Made by a program: the position numbers and the translations under genes
Notes under the pieces: generated by a model
The model's database searches: none
The model's input: the letters and a program-made list of their open reading frames with translations, nothing else
Told to the model about the DNA's origin: nothing
From: Nepenthes gracilis
Taxonomy: Eukaryota > Streptophyta > Magnoliopsida > Caryophyllales > Nepenthaceae
Reading direction: 5' to 3'
NCBI GenBank assembly: GCA_033239525.1
Contig: BSYO01000003.1
Location: forward strand, 4,520,001-4,584,000
Length of the DNA: 64,000 nt
Part shown: in pieces, positions 46,594 to 60,700 of the stretch
How positions within the stretch are numbered: position 1 is the first letter of the stretch
Layout: every line of letters begins with the position of its first letter

Positions 46594-49500
46594 ATGGCGC
46601 TCATGGACAAGGGTATTCTGCCATTATTCCTCTCTCTGTTGGTTTTATTTGGTGGGTTCTCATCAGTTTTAGCTTCTACTACGCCTGCAAGTGAGTATTC
46701 AGAAGCTTCTAGAAGCTCATGGTTTTTCTTCTCATCCTTCACTTCTTGAGCTCTGTTCTCTTTTCCTGCTCATATACTCTTCTCTCCGTTCGTTTGTTTG
46801 TAGAAATTGTTAGTGGATTTGTTTCAAGTGCTGCGGCTAGGCTGATGAAATGGTTGTGGTCGCTCAAAGCTACCACCAAAACAGGTACTAGATCTCTCTG
46901 ACATTGGAATGTCTGTACTCTCTCGCTTCTCTATTTCTCTCCGTTCATCTCTTTGACTGGTGAAAGGGGGTTCATGGGATTTTCGTTTGCAGCAATTTCT
47001 GGCCATCCAATGATGAAGTTTGAGAGTGGATACATTGTTGAGACTGTATTTGATGGAAGTAAGCTTGGGATTGAACCTTACTCTGTTGAGATGTTGCCCA
47101 GTGGAGAACTTCTGATTCTGGACTCTGCTAACAGTAACCTTTACCGGATCTCCTCTTCGCTCTCTCAATGTAAGTGGGTTTGCTAAGAAATTTCTAGTTG
47201 ATTCCCTTTGAATATAATTTTCCCCTTCATTTTTCAGCGTTCTGGTTTTACTGTAATTTCGATCAATTCCTTATTACAATCCAAAGGTCTGATTTGTTTT
47301 TGATGCATTGGAGTGACTTATTTCGTGCAAGATAAGGCGCTTTGCCTATTCTACTTTTCCCCTCATCTGTTTTTCAGTTCTTATAGCGTTTCAAGCTCAA
47401 AATCACAAATGTATAAAGTGGAGTGACATACTGTGTGTGCCGCATTGTTTATTTACTTCTGCTTACTTTAAGGCGCTTTTGTTGTACTGTGTCAGTGCAT
47501 CTTTTAACTATGTTTATTTTGATATCTAATTTTGCGCTTGTATGATGAAATCCTATATGCTCTTCAACTGCGATTTTACTATTTTGTATAGCAGCATTGA
47601 TCTGTTGTTTCCATTCCTGATATTTTCTGGAGAGTGTTATGATCAGGTTTCTCCTTAGTTTCTTCTTACCTTGATTATTCCATCTTCTTTCTTTTTTCGT
47701 GGTATTCTGTCCTAATTTTAGACTAGATCATGAGTTGGGTTGGAAGGAATTTCTGTTTCTTATGATTAAAATGTCAACTGATGTATTGATGTGAACATAT
47801 GCATTTCTTTATTTTTGTGCATTCTGAGTGGGATTCATTGAGTGAATGCAGACAGCAGACCTAAGCTGGTAGCTGGATCGCCTGAGGGATACTCAGGACA
47901 TGTAGATGGGAAGCACAGGGAGGCAAAGATGAACCATCCAAAGGGGCTTGCTGTGGATGATAGAGGGAACGTTTATGTCGCAGATGTTATGAATATGGTA
48001 ATCAGGAAGATTAGCGATGCAGGTAAATGAATCACTCCTACAAAGCACAGACACGATTACTAATGTATACACTGTTGTTATACCACTGCAAAAAATGTAA
48101 ATCTATCTCATATTTATGGATTTTTCCAGGAAAACGTGAACAATCAACTCACAAAGTTGTTAAAGAAGATAAGATCAATTGAAACTAAGAGCTTAATGGG
48201 AATTAAAAACCATATTGCAAGATGATAATACTTTTAATGTGAATGAAAATTTAGACAATGTTTAATCAGACACACATCATCATGAAACATACAATACAGT
48301 AGAACAATGTAAATCAAAGTTCCTCGATCTAATTATACTATCATGACTTGTATCTTTCTCATTCTTCACCACAATTATGGAATTTTAACTGCATATGCAA
48401 TTAGGCATAAAGAGGTGGGCGAATGTGTGACACTTCCCATGTCTTGGGCTCTAATATCTCATCCCCTATTAAAGAAACTATTTCCATGGCTTTAAGCCAT
48501 GGTGTCCTAGCCATAATTGAGTTACCCTCACCATTATGTTAAGGTTTAACCTCTTTAATTGCATATGCATCTGAAAAATAATTTGTGTTATGCATGAGTG
48601 TTGAATACATGCCCAAGATTCATGTTATTAGTATGGATGTACTGTGCAAATATGAATCTACATCAAGAGTCATCAGAACGTGATTGTCAGCTTAATGCGT
48701 GAAGAAATTGAAGGAAGGAAATGAATCAGTCCATTATAATTGTGTAATACCTTGCAGATGGGTATATGTGTAGTGAAGTTGATTGCATTTTATATAATAG
48801 AACATCTTCATGCCAGGGGTTACGACGATTGCTGGAGGGAAATGGAATCGTGGAGGTGAACATGTAGACGGACCAAGTGAAGAAGCAAAGTTCTCGAACG
48901 ACTTTGATGTGGTTTACGTTGGAAGTAGTTGTTCGCTTCTTGTTATAGACAGAGGAAACCGAGCAATCAGGGAGATCCAACTCCATTTCAATGACTGTGC
49001 TTATCAATACGAAAGCTTTTTCCCTCTGGGTAAATTAACACCCTTGGCTTATTACTACACCTGCTTTCAAATTAACATCCAAATTTTATCACGAAATCTT
49101 TCCTTTTCCTTCTGAATAGGATGTTAATTCACATGTTTCTTTTGCCATCCCAGGAATTGCAGTGCTTCTTGCGGCTGCTTTTTTTGGCTACATGCTGGCC
49201 TTGCTCCAACGAAGAGTGGGTTTAATGGTGTCTTCTCAGAATGTGGGTAGTTTTTCCTTGTCCTTTTGGTTTGAAAATATTGACATGGATGTGAGAAAAT
49301 ACATGCAAATTTAAGAAATAATCATGGATGAAAATATTGACTGATATATGTTGATATCAAAATATTTAAAATTAATAATAAATCCCTATTGTTATCTCGG
49401 CCTTTCTTTTTTCAGTGTCTATATGTCATGTTTTTTCTTCATTTTGCTATTGGAAACTCAAATCTACACATTTTAAATATATCTTAAATTATAAATATTT

Positions 49501-50410
49501 TAAGTAGTTTAAATCCATGTGTTTTATAGATGCATAAAGCATGCATAGATCAATCGTTTGATTATATTTCTTAGTATTTTATAAAGATATTAAGATTAAT
49601 TTTGATAAAAATAATTAAAGCCATTGATGTAAATATTGACGAATATATATCAATATTGAAGCCCCCAATAGTGATAGTTTTCGTTACTGCTGCGTTATCT
49701 AATATTTTATGTTGGATGTTATTTCATGTGTCGTGCTTGTCATTTCAGAAGCTCGGAATAACGGAAACAAGCATTCCACAGAGCTCATATCAGAAGCCAC
49801 CAAAATCAGTTAGACCTCCGTTAATCCCAACAGAAGATGAAATGGAGAAGCAAGAAGAAGGGTTTTCGGATCACTTGGAAAATTAGCTTTCAATGCCGGC
49901 ACTTGTGCTGCTGAAATAATCAGTATCATAATCCCAAGACTGAAGAGAAAGACTGTGATGCCTCCGGATCAGAACCCAGGACAATACCAACTTCAGCAGA
50001 CGCATTCAAATGCTTGGCAGTTGCAAGACAGTTTTGACATACCCAAGGAAGAGGAGCCTCCCTCGATCGAGACTAGGACACCGAAAACCTATGCATTCAT
50101 GTTGAGGGATGTGGAAAAAATGCAGCAGCATCAGCTGCGACAGACGCGGGCTTTCTACAGCGGTTGGGATGGCAAGCCCCAGAAGCAACAGCAGAAGCAT
50201 CAGCACCACCACCTCCATCGGCAGCAGTCATCCGCACCTCAAACTTTCTACGAACAGAGCTTTGAGAAAACTGATGAGATTGTGTTTGGGGCAATCCAAG
50301 AGGAGGGGCATCGTGTGGCAGTGATAAGGCCTACCAACTATGCTGCTGATCCCTCACAATGGGGGCACCATGATGTCCGCTTCCGAATGGGCTATTCATG
50401 GGGCCATTGA
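46594..50410 (+). CDS. NHL-repeat membrane protein (first copy), with a one-base frameshift in the last exon
   Basis: Seven exons fit in phase: 46594-46690, 46804-46884, 46993-47169, 47852-48022, 48817-49029, 49154-49242 and 49749-50410. The product starts with a signal peptide (MALMDKGILPLFLSLLVLFG) and has NHL blades (MNHPKGLAVDDRGNVYVADV; FDVVYVGSSCSLLVIDRGN). A single transmembrane helix (IAVLLAAAFFGYMLALL) and a cytosolic tail rich in Gln and His follow. The fold is a beta-propeller fragment, presumably extracytoplasmic; its molecular role in plants is unknown to me. In exon 7 the frame breaks: after PPLIPTEDEMEKQEEGF it meets a stop at 49884-49886, while a second frame continues to 50410 with coding character. 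One missing T in the run at 49863-49866 explains this (GF-FGSLGKLAFN otherwise). Intact length would be about 496 residues; as read it is 321. It resembles Arabidopsis At3g14860-type proteins. Confidence 0.82.
49860..49890 (+). other. Frameshift site in exon 7 of the first NHL gene
   Basis: The T run at 49863-49866 has four Ts. Five would keep the upstream and downstream coding frames continuous and remove the tag stop at 49884-49886. About 170 codons after the site remain free of stops. The break is therefore either very young or a sequencing or assembly error. Confidence 0.75.
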
Positions 50411-51778
50411 TCAAAGAGTGGTGTTAAGAGATACCCTTTGAGTACATTCAAATGATGGGATGTCTAATTTATTTATCTATACCATTGGTCCTATACAAGA
50501 AAAGATAGATAAAGATGTATGCCCCGTCCAAATGGTGTCTGCTATGCATTTCTCTTTGCTTGATTCAATGTAATGTTTATTCTTACAAGCTTCAGGGGCC
50601 TTGATTATCAATGTACTCTCTTTTGCTGGGCTTTTGGCAATTAACAGGGAATTTATGGTATCTTTATTTAATGGTCATTATCATGTACTGAGCAGCCTAC
50701 TAGTCCTACTAAGCCTGCAGTCATCTTGGCTGCTTATGGGTTGCTGCAAACAAGCCAACTCGGCTTTTAGGGTTAAGCACCCACATTGTTCTATGCCATA
50801 AGCATTCTATAATTGTCTTCTATTCGGCGTAACATTGCATCAGTCTGTATAAAGTATCTGTTTGAATCCTGAATACGGCAATATTCTAATGTATCAGAGT
50901 TGCATGTTTTTAATATAGTATAGCACGTAGACTTACATGACGGATGATACTACTTTTCCTAGGTTTAAAGTAGTGTCTGAAGAACGTAAATGAATTTAGA
51001 CTAATTTACATATAATATAAAAAGGATTTTTCATAGTAAATAGCTAATAACTAATACAATGTACTAGAGACCTTGTGTTCCCAAAAATCTTGACTGATAA
51101 TAACATAAAATATGAAAGATTTAAATCACGGTATGGAAATATACACAGATGCTAAAAATTCCTAAAAGGATAAAACTGTAGTAAAGAAAAGTCATAATAG
51201 AATTAGAATGTAAGAAAAATAAAAATAAAAAATATAAATTATAAATAATCTTTTTAAAAATAATAAATAATCATATATATATCTTAAATATTTCTTTCTA
51301 ATTCCACATTCCTAAGCTCCATTCTCACGCTGGGAAATTTACTTAATGGTGCTTCCCTACTTTTTTTTTTTTTTTTTGTGGATGAATAACTATTGAATCT
51401 TAAAATATAATTATAAATATCCATACATTTTTTTTATATAGTTTTTCACAATAATAATTTTTATAATTTCTCCATGCTAACCAAATACAGCATAATTTTT
51501 ATAATTACCCAGATGTACACATCAAGTTCAACACAGTAAAATAACGATACCAAATACAACATTACGGTCCAATTGTTGATCAATCTCCAAGCCCTCGGAT
51601 TACAATATAGCAGCTAATTAATTTCCTATCACCAGTAAACAAAAACCAAATTCTAAGGAAGCTACAGAGAAACTGCAATCGAGAAAATCACAGAAAGATA
51701 CCTCATGAGCTTATACTGGTGAGAACCACCGCTCTCATTCCATTAAACAAGATCATGATAAGAGATCAGATGCGTTCA
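50411..51778. other. Intergenic region between convergent NHL genes
   Basis: It contains the 3' UTRs of both NHL genes, which point towards each other, and a T run near 51361-51377. The middle is AT-rich. No other gene or repeat was recognised. Confidence 0.5.
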
Positions 51779-54700
51779 TCACCTCCTCCTGACCAGATTT
51801 GAGCTGCGTGAGGCTTGATCGAGGGAGCTGTCCCCAATGAAATTCACCATGTTAGCACGGATGAGATCATCAACCCTTCTAGAGTGGTCAGGTGAACCAT
51901 TTTCACTTCTTGCTTTATTTTCTTCCTTTATAATGACATTAGAAGTGTCTGATCCTCCATCGAAGCCCATCAAATCCGTCAACGGATCAACGAGAGCTGG
52001 TGGCTTTTCACACCCTAGACTACTTAAGCATTCAGAATCTAATAAAGACACATGGTTTGTCTGTACAACAACAGATCTAACTCTATTGAAGCTAAACAGA
52101 AGTGATAGATTAGAAACGATCAGCAGAAGCAGCTTCCTCAGAACTGTGAGCAGTGTTGAGCTAGCAACTCCGCTTTTGAGTTCTAAGAAGAGCATCGGCA
52201 CTAGTCTCCCCAGCTTCATTAGGAAACGGTTCCAAGTGTCGCTGATATTTGGAAGATTGGAGTTGCCCTGTCTATATAATTTCCCTTAGAGAAACTGTGA
52301 GCAATCCAAGGCTATTAATCTAGCATACTTGAGTATGAATGGTACTTACAAATGGGATTATGTATGGGCGAACTGCGAATCCGATAATTGCCCCAACCAA
52401 ACATGAAATTCCGAGCCCCAACCCCCAAATTGCAGCATTACCAACAGCTGAAAATAAAGGGAGAATTCAGATCCATTTTACTATGTCTTCAAGCTGCAGT
52501 GCTAAGGCAAAAGGGGATATAGGCGTATCTGACTATTGTGTTTGGTCACCATTTAAAAAAAATGGTAAAGAATTTGGTCAATAGAAATTAAAAGGATGCA
52601 ATATTTCTTTTAAAGCAACTTTCATGCAATGAAGTGCAGGAGCAGTAAACGGAAGTTTTCTGGTCCAGGGCTGGAAATCCTGGAACTAGGGCAACAAGAA
52701 CACAAACTGAGATAACATAAAAAATGGCGGATGATATAAGGAGAATCATAAACATAATAGGTATAAATCAATAAGATAAAATATCCAAAGACCACGGAGA
52801 GGCCAAATATATAAACACATTTAGTAGGGGAATTAAGGTTACCCCTGGGACATGGCTTGGGTTCAAGGATTCTTGAACACCAGTCATTATGTTCCTAGAA
52901 ACTCCTCCAACCACAACAATTACCCTTCGCTCAGTAGATAGACAACTGAAAATATGGAGAATATGAAATTCTTATAAGTTTCTCAAAAGGCAGAAAGCTA
53001 TGTGGTTCTAATCCTCAGCAATAATGTCTCATTATATCAAAGGTTTGAAATATTTACGGTTTATTTTGGATCAAGAAAAGTTTTAAGGAAATAAAAAAGG
53101 CAAGGAAAAAATAGTTCAATTAAAAACTGAAATTCCACAAAACTGAATAATCTCACTTGAATTTTGAAATATATTTTTTTCTTGTAATTTTCCAAACATC
53201 CAAACACATAATGATACCTTCCTTTTAATTTTTTTCCCACATCTTTTTAGTACCGAATGGACCATTGGGGAACTTTGAACATTTGCAATAGATAAAAATG
53301 AAGGCTGCAATCTCCTACTGTGCCTTGGATTCCTTCAAGGTATCCTCGTCCTGTGAGCACTGGTTTTTGCCATAAATGCACAACAAGACCCAAGCAGCGA
53401 TTTGAATCTGATGTGATTAGCTATCGTTGCTACTTGGATCAGGTCTGTTGGTAGGAAGTGTGTGATACAACACATGCAAATGTGATAAATTTTTACTGAT
53501 TGAGCAACTCTCATAAAGCTTCCTTCTGGGACATGAGCAACAAATCTAGTTGCAAAGGTGCTAGGCCCAGAAGGGGGGGAGTGAAATACCAGATCGAGAG
53601 CTGCTCCTACAATCCTCAGGCTTTAGATTGATCTGGCGAACCAGCTTATTTCCATGATCAGAAATTAGAAGAGCACACATATCAGGAATATAAGTTAGAT
53701 CAAAATCCCCAGAGAATGATGCATTCTGTCCTGATCCATCTGAGCGGCCAGGTTTGTCTGAATTGCCTCCTGCAATAGTGGTCACACCTGTAGATATACC
53801 ATCAATGAGACAGAAGATTAAAGTAGTTTAAATACAAATGCAATAAGTACTTGGCACGTTCCAGCAGTTCAAATACAAATGCAATGGGGGCCACAAGCAT
53901 ATGCCTTTTACTTTTATTTTCAGTAGAGATGAATGCCAGGGAGTTAAGAAAAATCAAATAGACATAAAGCATCATATGCACCACAGCTGCAGCTTGCAGG
54001 ACTTAAGATTCACAGAAAATCCATTACAGCAAGTCTTCACTACGATATTTACTTGAATTGTACTGGAGCTTGCAAAAGAATGAAGCACGGAATATATCTA
54101 AATCTTTTACATCAACCATGATTTTTTTAATCATTCTAAAATGAAGGCCCCCATCCTTTGTTCCTTTCGAACATGTGCAATCAACAAATAAAATTCACAC
54201 GTCTTGCATGGATTCATTATATTCATTTCCTCTCTAGCTCTATCTGGACCGCAGAAAATTGGAAGGGAAAGAAAAATTCGAAGCAAAAGATGATCAACAT
54301 TTATCTACATCTTATATTTCTCTCGCCTTCTTTTGTTCAAATTTCCCCTGGTGCGACTGATTTAAACAAGCGAAAGGATTTTTCATCCAGTAAAACTCTC
54401 ACCCCTGTTTTTAGACCTTGCAAAGCCCATGGAATCAGAAAAGCATATACACTCACCAGAGAAAAGAAATACATCAATGGTTCAAAGAGAAACAATAGAG
54501 GAAATCTTCCCTTATTGTTGTCACAGCAAAACTTCTCTTATCAAATGTTGTAACAAAGTAATGAGAATAGCCCAGTTTTCCAGGAAAAGAGAGATTGATT
54601 TCAACAACTAAAATAGCACTAAAAAATAATAAGAGCTTGCCATGCATTGCACAGCATCAATAAAGTGAACTATATTTCCCAGAATGATTTGCCCAATGAC

Positions 54701-57700
54701 GACAGAGCGCTGCCTACTATTATTATTATTATTTTTTTAATACTGTGAGTTGATCATACAAACTATGACTAGTTGTGAGTGTTGGGATTTCTTGGGAACA
54801 AAACACGCACACAGCTAGTGCAATAGAAATAAAACCCAAATCCCCCACAATCGTCCAATACCAAACACCATGAGAGCACAAAAAGCAAATCACGCAATGA
54901 ATCACACAAGTTACACGCCAATATAACATGGAATTCAACCAAATGCTAAACCTTTTTTCTTCTATCTCTTTGTGCATTGCTCCTTTCATTGAAAAATAAT
55001 TTGGATGCCCCAAAAATTAGAATGGACCCTCTTATATCCCGTGTAGCCACCTAAGTGGGTAGCTTGTGGCCATCTAGTGGTCACCATTGGAAAAACCTCT
55101 CAATCTTGGTGCTTAAGCGCCCATCTTGCAGCTCCCTCACAGATACCAATTAGAAATCCTTCTGATCTTGACACTTGAGCTAATAGTTCACACCTATCTT
55201 GCGAAACCTTATGTGACCCATGTTGCAAAAAAATGGAAATTGAACAGACAAGAAAATGGTGGCAAATGACAACACACACACCACAAAGGAATGGGAGAGG
55301 AAAATGAGAATAGGAACACAGAATTTTTACGTAAAAAACCATTCTCAACTAAGGGGAAAAACCACGGGACATTTAGTCCACAAAAAATTTCGCTATACAA
55401 GTTTTCGGTTACAGAAACTGCAGGCTACACAATCCCCAGAATGAGAGAGTAGAAACCAAGAGCGTAATTTCACTCACAGTTTTTCTCTTTACACTCTCAT
55501 GCCTTAATCGCTTTCAATACAGCATACATATATATATATATATAGTTTGGAAATCACCTTCAAAGGTGTTGTGTGCACATCATAACCTATCATCATGAAC
55601 AATATAAAGCTGCTCTATAAGTCAATGTGCTCTGCAGAGATGGAGCCTACTCTGCAGAGATCGCACATACTCTGCAAAAGTCAATCCTCTGAGCTGGCGT
55701 GCTAAATCATTTTCAGCTCCCATACTTTCCCTCAATGTTGTCGGCCTTTATCAGAGACATCGGTCATTAACAAGTCCTCGGATCTTAATAGAGACTTCAG
55801 TCTTTATCGAAGTCTTCGGGTCATAACAGAAACTTCGGCCTTTTATCTACGCAAAGTCCTCATGCGCTTTCTGCGCCCAACCTAAACGTGTCCTTCCCGA
55901 GCAGCAATGTTGTGACGATGTTGTAGTACGAGGCTGGCAACGAAGCCAACAACACCAACGCCTTATTTTCCTCATCAAATGCTGACATTTGCGTCAAAAT
56001 TCGGTTAAACTCGTCCAGTGCTTTTCAAAGCTTTCCCCTTCAGACAACCGAAGGCTGTAGAATTGCTTTTTCACATGAAGCCTTGTTGTAACAGACTTAG
56101 ACCTGTATCGACTCTCAAGTTTCTCTTAGCCTCCGCTGGATCAGTCAAGTTAATGACCTCCTGAAGAGTGTTGTCCACAAGACACAACTTGATAATGCAA
56201 TTAGCACTCTTATATTGTCATTCTTCCTCCGTCATATTCTCCGACTTCTCTACCCTCTTTCGAAGGGCTTTCACCGTTCCTTTTCAAGTCAAAATATTTT
56301 TCAGTTTTTCTTGCCAAATGATAAAATTATTTTGCCCATTAAATTACTCCACACTAAATGGCAAGTTTTTCGATGACAACGCCATACAACCGAAAGTCTA
56401 CAACCTCGCTCTGATACCACTTATTGTAAAAAAATGGAAATTGAATAGACAAGAACCTAGAAGAGAAGGGTGACAAATGACTACGCACATACCACAGAAG
56501 AATTGGAGGAAAAAAAGAGTACAAGAATACAGAGAATTTTTACATGAAAAACTCTTCCCAACTAAAGAAAAAACTACGCAACACATAATCCACAAATAAT
56601 TTCACTATGTAAGTTGTCGGTTACAAAAATCCTAGGTTATACAAACCCCAAAAGGAGAGAGTAGAGACCAAAAGCACAATTTCACTCACAGTTTTTATTT
56701 TCACACACTCTCACACCTGAATCGCTTTCAATACAACATACATATACTTGTTTGACAAACACCTTCAAATGTGTTGCATGCATGACATAACCTGTCATCA
56801 TGAACAATGTAAAGCTGTTCTTCAAGTTATCATGCTCTACAGAGATGGCACCTACTCTGCAGAGATCGCGCATGCTCTGCGAAAGTTAATTTTCTAAGCT
56901 AGCGTGCTCGGTCGTTTTCAGCGCTCTTACTTTCGCCCAGTGTCGTCAGCCTTTATCAGAGACATCGGTCCTTAACAAGTCCTAGGACCTTAACAAAGAC
57001 TTTGATCTTTTATTTGCGCAAAATCTTCGTGTGCTTTCTGCGCCTAGGTTCTCGGGCCAAACTGTGCACAAGTCCTCGGGCTATACTGCTTTCTTTTGTG
57101 GATGGTCAACCATCCTTTGACCAACTTCTCCTCACAATCGGTCAACATCCCGTTGACCGGCTTCTACTGTTTGGTCGTCCCACGGGAGAGTAACCTTATA
57201 CGCCAACAAGCCACTCAAGTAAAATTGTTCACTGAAGTTCACACTGTTCGCTCAAGCTTCACTTGAGCGAAACGGGTTGTTGGTATATAAGGTCATTTTT
57301 GTGTAGGACGACCAAATGGCAGAAACCTGTCAACGGAATATTGATCGATTGTGAGAAGAAGCTGGTCAACGGATGGTTGACCATCCACAAAAGAAAGAAG
57401 TATAGCCTAAGGACTTATACACAGTTTGGACCAAGGACTTACGTACAGTATAGCCCGATGACTTGCACAATTTAGCCTGAGGACCTGGACGCAAAAAGCG
57501 CACGAGAACTTTGCGCAGATAAAAGGCCAAAGTCTCTACATGGCCCAAGGACTTCGATAAAGACCACAATCTCTGATAAGGTCCGAGGACTTGTTAAGCA
57601 CCGATGTCTCTAATAAAAGCCGACGACACTGGGCGAAAGTAAGGGAGCTGAAAACGACCGAGGACACCAGCTTAGAAAATTGACTTTCGCAGAGCATGCA

Positions 57701-60700
57701 CAATCTGTACAGAGTAGACGCAATATCTACAGAGTAGACACTATCTTTGCAGAGTAGACGCCGTCTCTGCAGAGCATAATGACTTGCAGAGTAGCATTAC
57801 ATTGTTCATGATGACAGGTTATGTCATGCACACAATACCTTTGAAATGGTTGCCAAACAATATATATATATATGTATGTTGTATTAAAAGCAATTAAAGT
57901 GTGAGAGTGTGTGAAGAGAAAAATTGTGAGTGAAATTGTGCTCTTGGTCTCTACTCTCTCATTCTGAGGTTTGCATAACCTAGGGTTTCTATAACCGAAA
58001 ACTTACATAGTGAAATTGTTTGTGAACTAAGCGTCCCGTGGTTTTTTTTCTTAGTTGAAAAAAATTTTTCATATAAAAATTCTCTGTATTCCTGCTCTCA
58101 CTTTTTCCTCCCATTCTTCTATAGTGTGTGCGTTGTCATTTGTCACCTTTCTCTTCTCGGTTCTTATCTATTCAATCTCCATTTTTTTACAACAAGTGGT
58201 ATCAGAGCAAGATTGTGAACCTTCGGTTGTATGGCATCATCATCGAAGAACTTGTCATTTAGTTTGGAGCAATTTAATGAGCAAAATAATTTTATCCTTT
58301 AGTAAGAAAGTGTGAAAAATATTTTAACCCGAGAAGAAACGATAAAAGCCCTTCGAGGGAGGGTAGAGAAGTCAGACAATATGACGGAGGAAGAATGATA
58401 ATATAAGAGGAATCTTGCTAACTGCACTATCAAGTTGTGTCTTGCAGACAGCACTCTTCAGGAGGTCATTGGCCTAACTGATCCAGCAAAAGTCTGAGAG
58501 AAACTTGAGAGTTGATACAAATCCAAGTCCCTTACAACAAGGTTTCATGTGAAGAAGCAATTTTACTACCTTCGATTGTTTAAAGGGGAAAGTTTCAAGA
58601 AGCACCTGGACGAGTTTAATCGAATTTTGACGCAAATGTCAGCACTTGATGAGGAAATCAATGAGGAAGATAAAGCGTTGCTACTGATGGCTTCTTTACC
58701 AGTCTCGTACGACCACATCATCACAACACTGTTGTTCGGAAAAAACACGCTCGGGTTGGATAATGTCATTGTTTCTCTACTCATGGATAAGTCAAGACGG
58801 TCACAAGGGACCTTCATTTCTGCACACTCCGAGGTACTCATGATAGAGTCACGGAGAAAAAGCGAAGGCCATGGGCCAAAGTTTGGAAAAAAGGGCCGCA
58901 GCAAATCCCGCTCAAAGTTTCAAAACTTTGAGTGTCATTATTGTAGTAAGAAGGGCCACATTAAGAAATATTGTTATAAATAGAAGCGTCAAAACGTGGA
59001 AAAGGAAAAAGGTAAAAAGGGACAAGGTAAGGAAAATGCCTCGGTCTCTATTGTTACAAGAGGTGATCTCCTTTTGATTTGTGAAAATGACATTGTAAAT
59101 TTGGCCAAGTAGGAGACCGACTGGATGGTGGATACTGGTGCATCCATCCACATCACTCCTCGGAGAGGGCACTTTACATCTTACACTTCAGGTAACTTTA
59201 GAGTGTTGAAGATGGGAAACATGGAGACATCTAGAATTGTTAGCTATAAGACGTGTCTCTGGTCACCAACAATGGAACTCGACTGTTTTTAAGGGACTTC
59301 CGTTTGACACGTTCCTGACATTTAGATGAATATTATCTCATTAGGAAGACTTAATGATACTAGATTTTGCAATGTCTTTAGTGATGGGGCATATAAACTA
59401 ACTAGAGGGTTTCTGGTAGCTGCCCGAGAAAAAAAGACATATGATATTTACATGTTGCAGGCCTCTGGTGAGGCAGGAGAGGTCAACACTGCAAGCAGCG
59501 TGAAGTCCTCGAAATTGTGGCACCACCGGCTAGGCCACATGAGTGAACAAGGATTATATCGACTAGCCAAGAAGGGCCTCATACCAGATATAAAGGAAGA
59601 CAAGCTGAGGATGTGTCTTCATTGTATGGTGAGGAAGCAGCGACAAATCTCATTACGAGAAGACCCGTCCACCAAGAAGAGCGAGCAGCTCGATGTGATA
59701 CATACCGACTTATGTGGACCATTCAAGGAGAAATCATTCGGAGGGGCACGGTATTTTATATCGTTCATAGATGATTGTTCGTGAAAACTGTGGGTGTATC
59801 CACTCAAATCCAAGGATCAGGCCCTCGGAGTATTTGAGCATTTTCATGCTCTGGCTAAACATGAGACTAGAAGAAAGTTAAAGTGTATCCGGAGCGATAA
59901 TGGCGATGAGTATTTTAAAACATTTGATTCCTACAGCCGGTCTCATGGCATTTGGTATTAGAAGACGCCACCAAAGGCGCCACAATTGAATGGCGTGGTT
60001 GAGCGGATGAACCGCACATTGTTAGAAAGGGTCAGGTGCCTACTGTCCGAAACAAAGCTTCCAGGATCTTTTGGGGCTAAAGCTATGAGGACGGCAGCCT
60101 ATATTATCAATAGGTTGCCTAATAAGCCTTTAAATGGTGAAGTCCCAGAGAAGATATGGACTGGAAATGAGCCATCCTATAACCATCTTCGGACATTTGG
60201 TTGTAAGGCCTTTGTTCATGTCTCAAAGGATTAGAGTATTAAACTGGAGCCAAAGACAAAACAGTGCGTCTTTTTGGATTACAGGGAAGATAAACTAGGA
60301 TTCAGATTCTATGACCCAATTGAAAAGAAGCTTGTCCGATCAATGGATGTGGTCTTTATTGAAGGGGGACCATTGAAAATATTGGTAAAGAGAAGAATGC
60401 GTTATCTGACACTGGTCGGACGGACAAGATGATTGCTAATATTGTCCGATCGGTATTTCTTTGTAATGAGGGTCCAGGTGTGACCGAGATGAATGGTGAA
60501 GAAGAGGCTATAACGCCTGATGAAGAGATGAATGGCGTTACTCCTCAACTGGCCGAGGAAGTTATTGTCCGTCAATCTGCAAGGAACATGCAATTGTCTG
60601 TCCGTCTGTCGTCCAGTGAATACGTCCTACTCACTGATGGAGGTGGGCCCGAAAACTTTGAAGAGACAATGAAGAATGAGCACAAGGATGAATGGATGGA

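Larger units (their letters stand above)
55221..57208 (-). mobile_element. Internally deleted Copia element, minus orientation
   Basis: On the minus strand: a 5' LTR 57208-56422 (starts tgttggcgtataagg), spacer ag and a primer-binding site tggtatcagagc (56419-56408). A gag-like stretch follows to about 55891, then the rest of a 3' LTR (about 55890-55221, end tgttgc on the plus strand). Everything from mid-gag through pol and the start of the 3' LTR is missing, with the junction near 55890. Flanks accca (55216-55220) and agcca (57209-57213) form a target duplication with one change. The family is the same as the neighbouring plus-strand element. Confidence 0.8.

Noticed and set aside
54158..54611. 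131- and 60-codon open frames in NHL intron 3
   Set aside because: No recognisable product, no splice logic with the NHL exons, and low-complexity composition.
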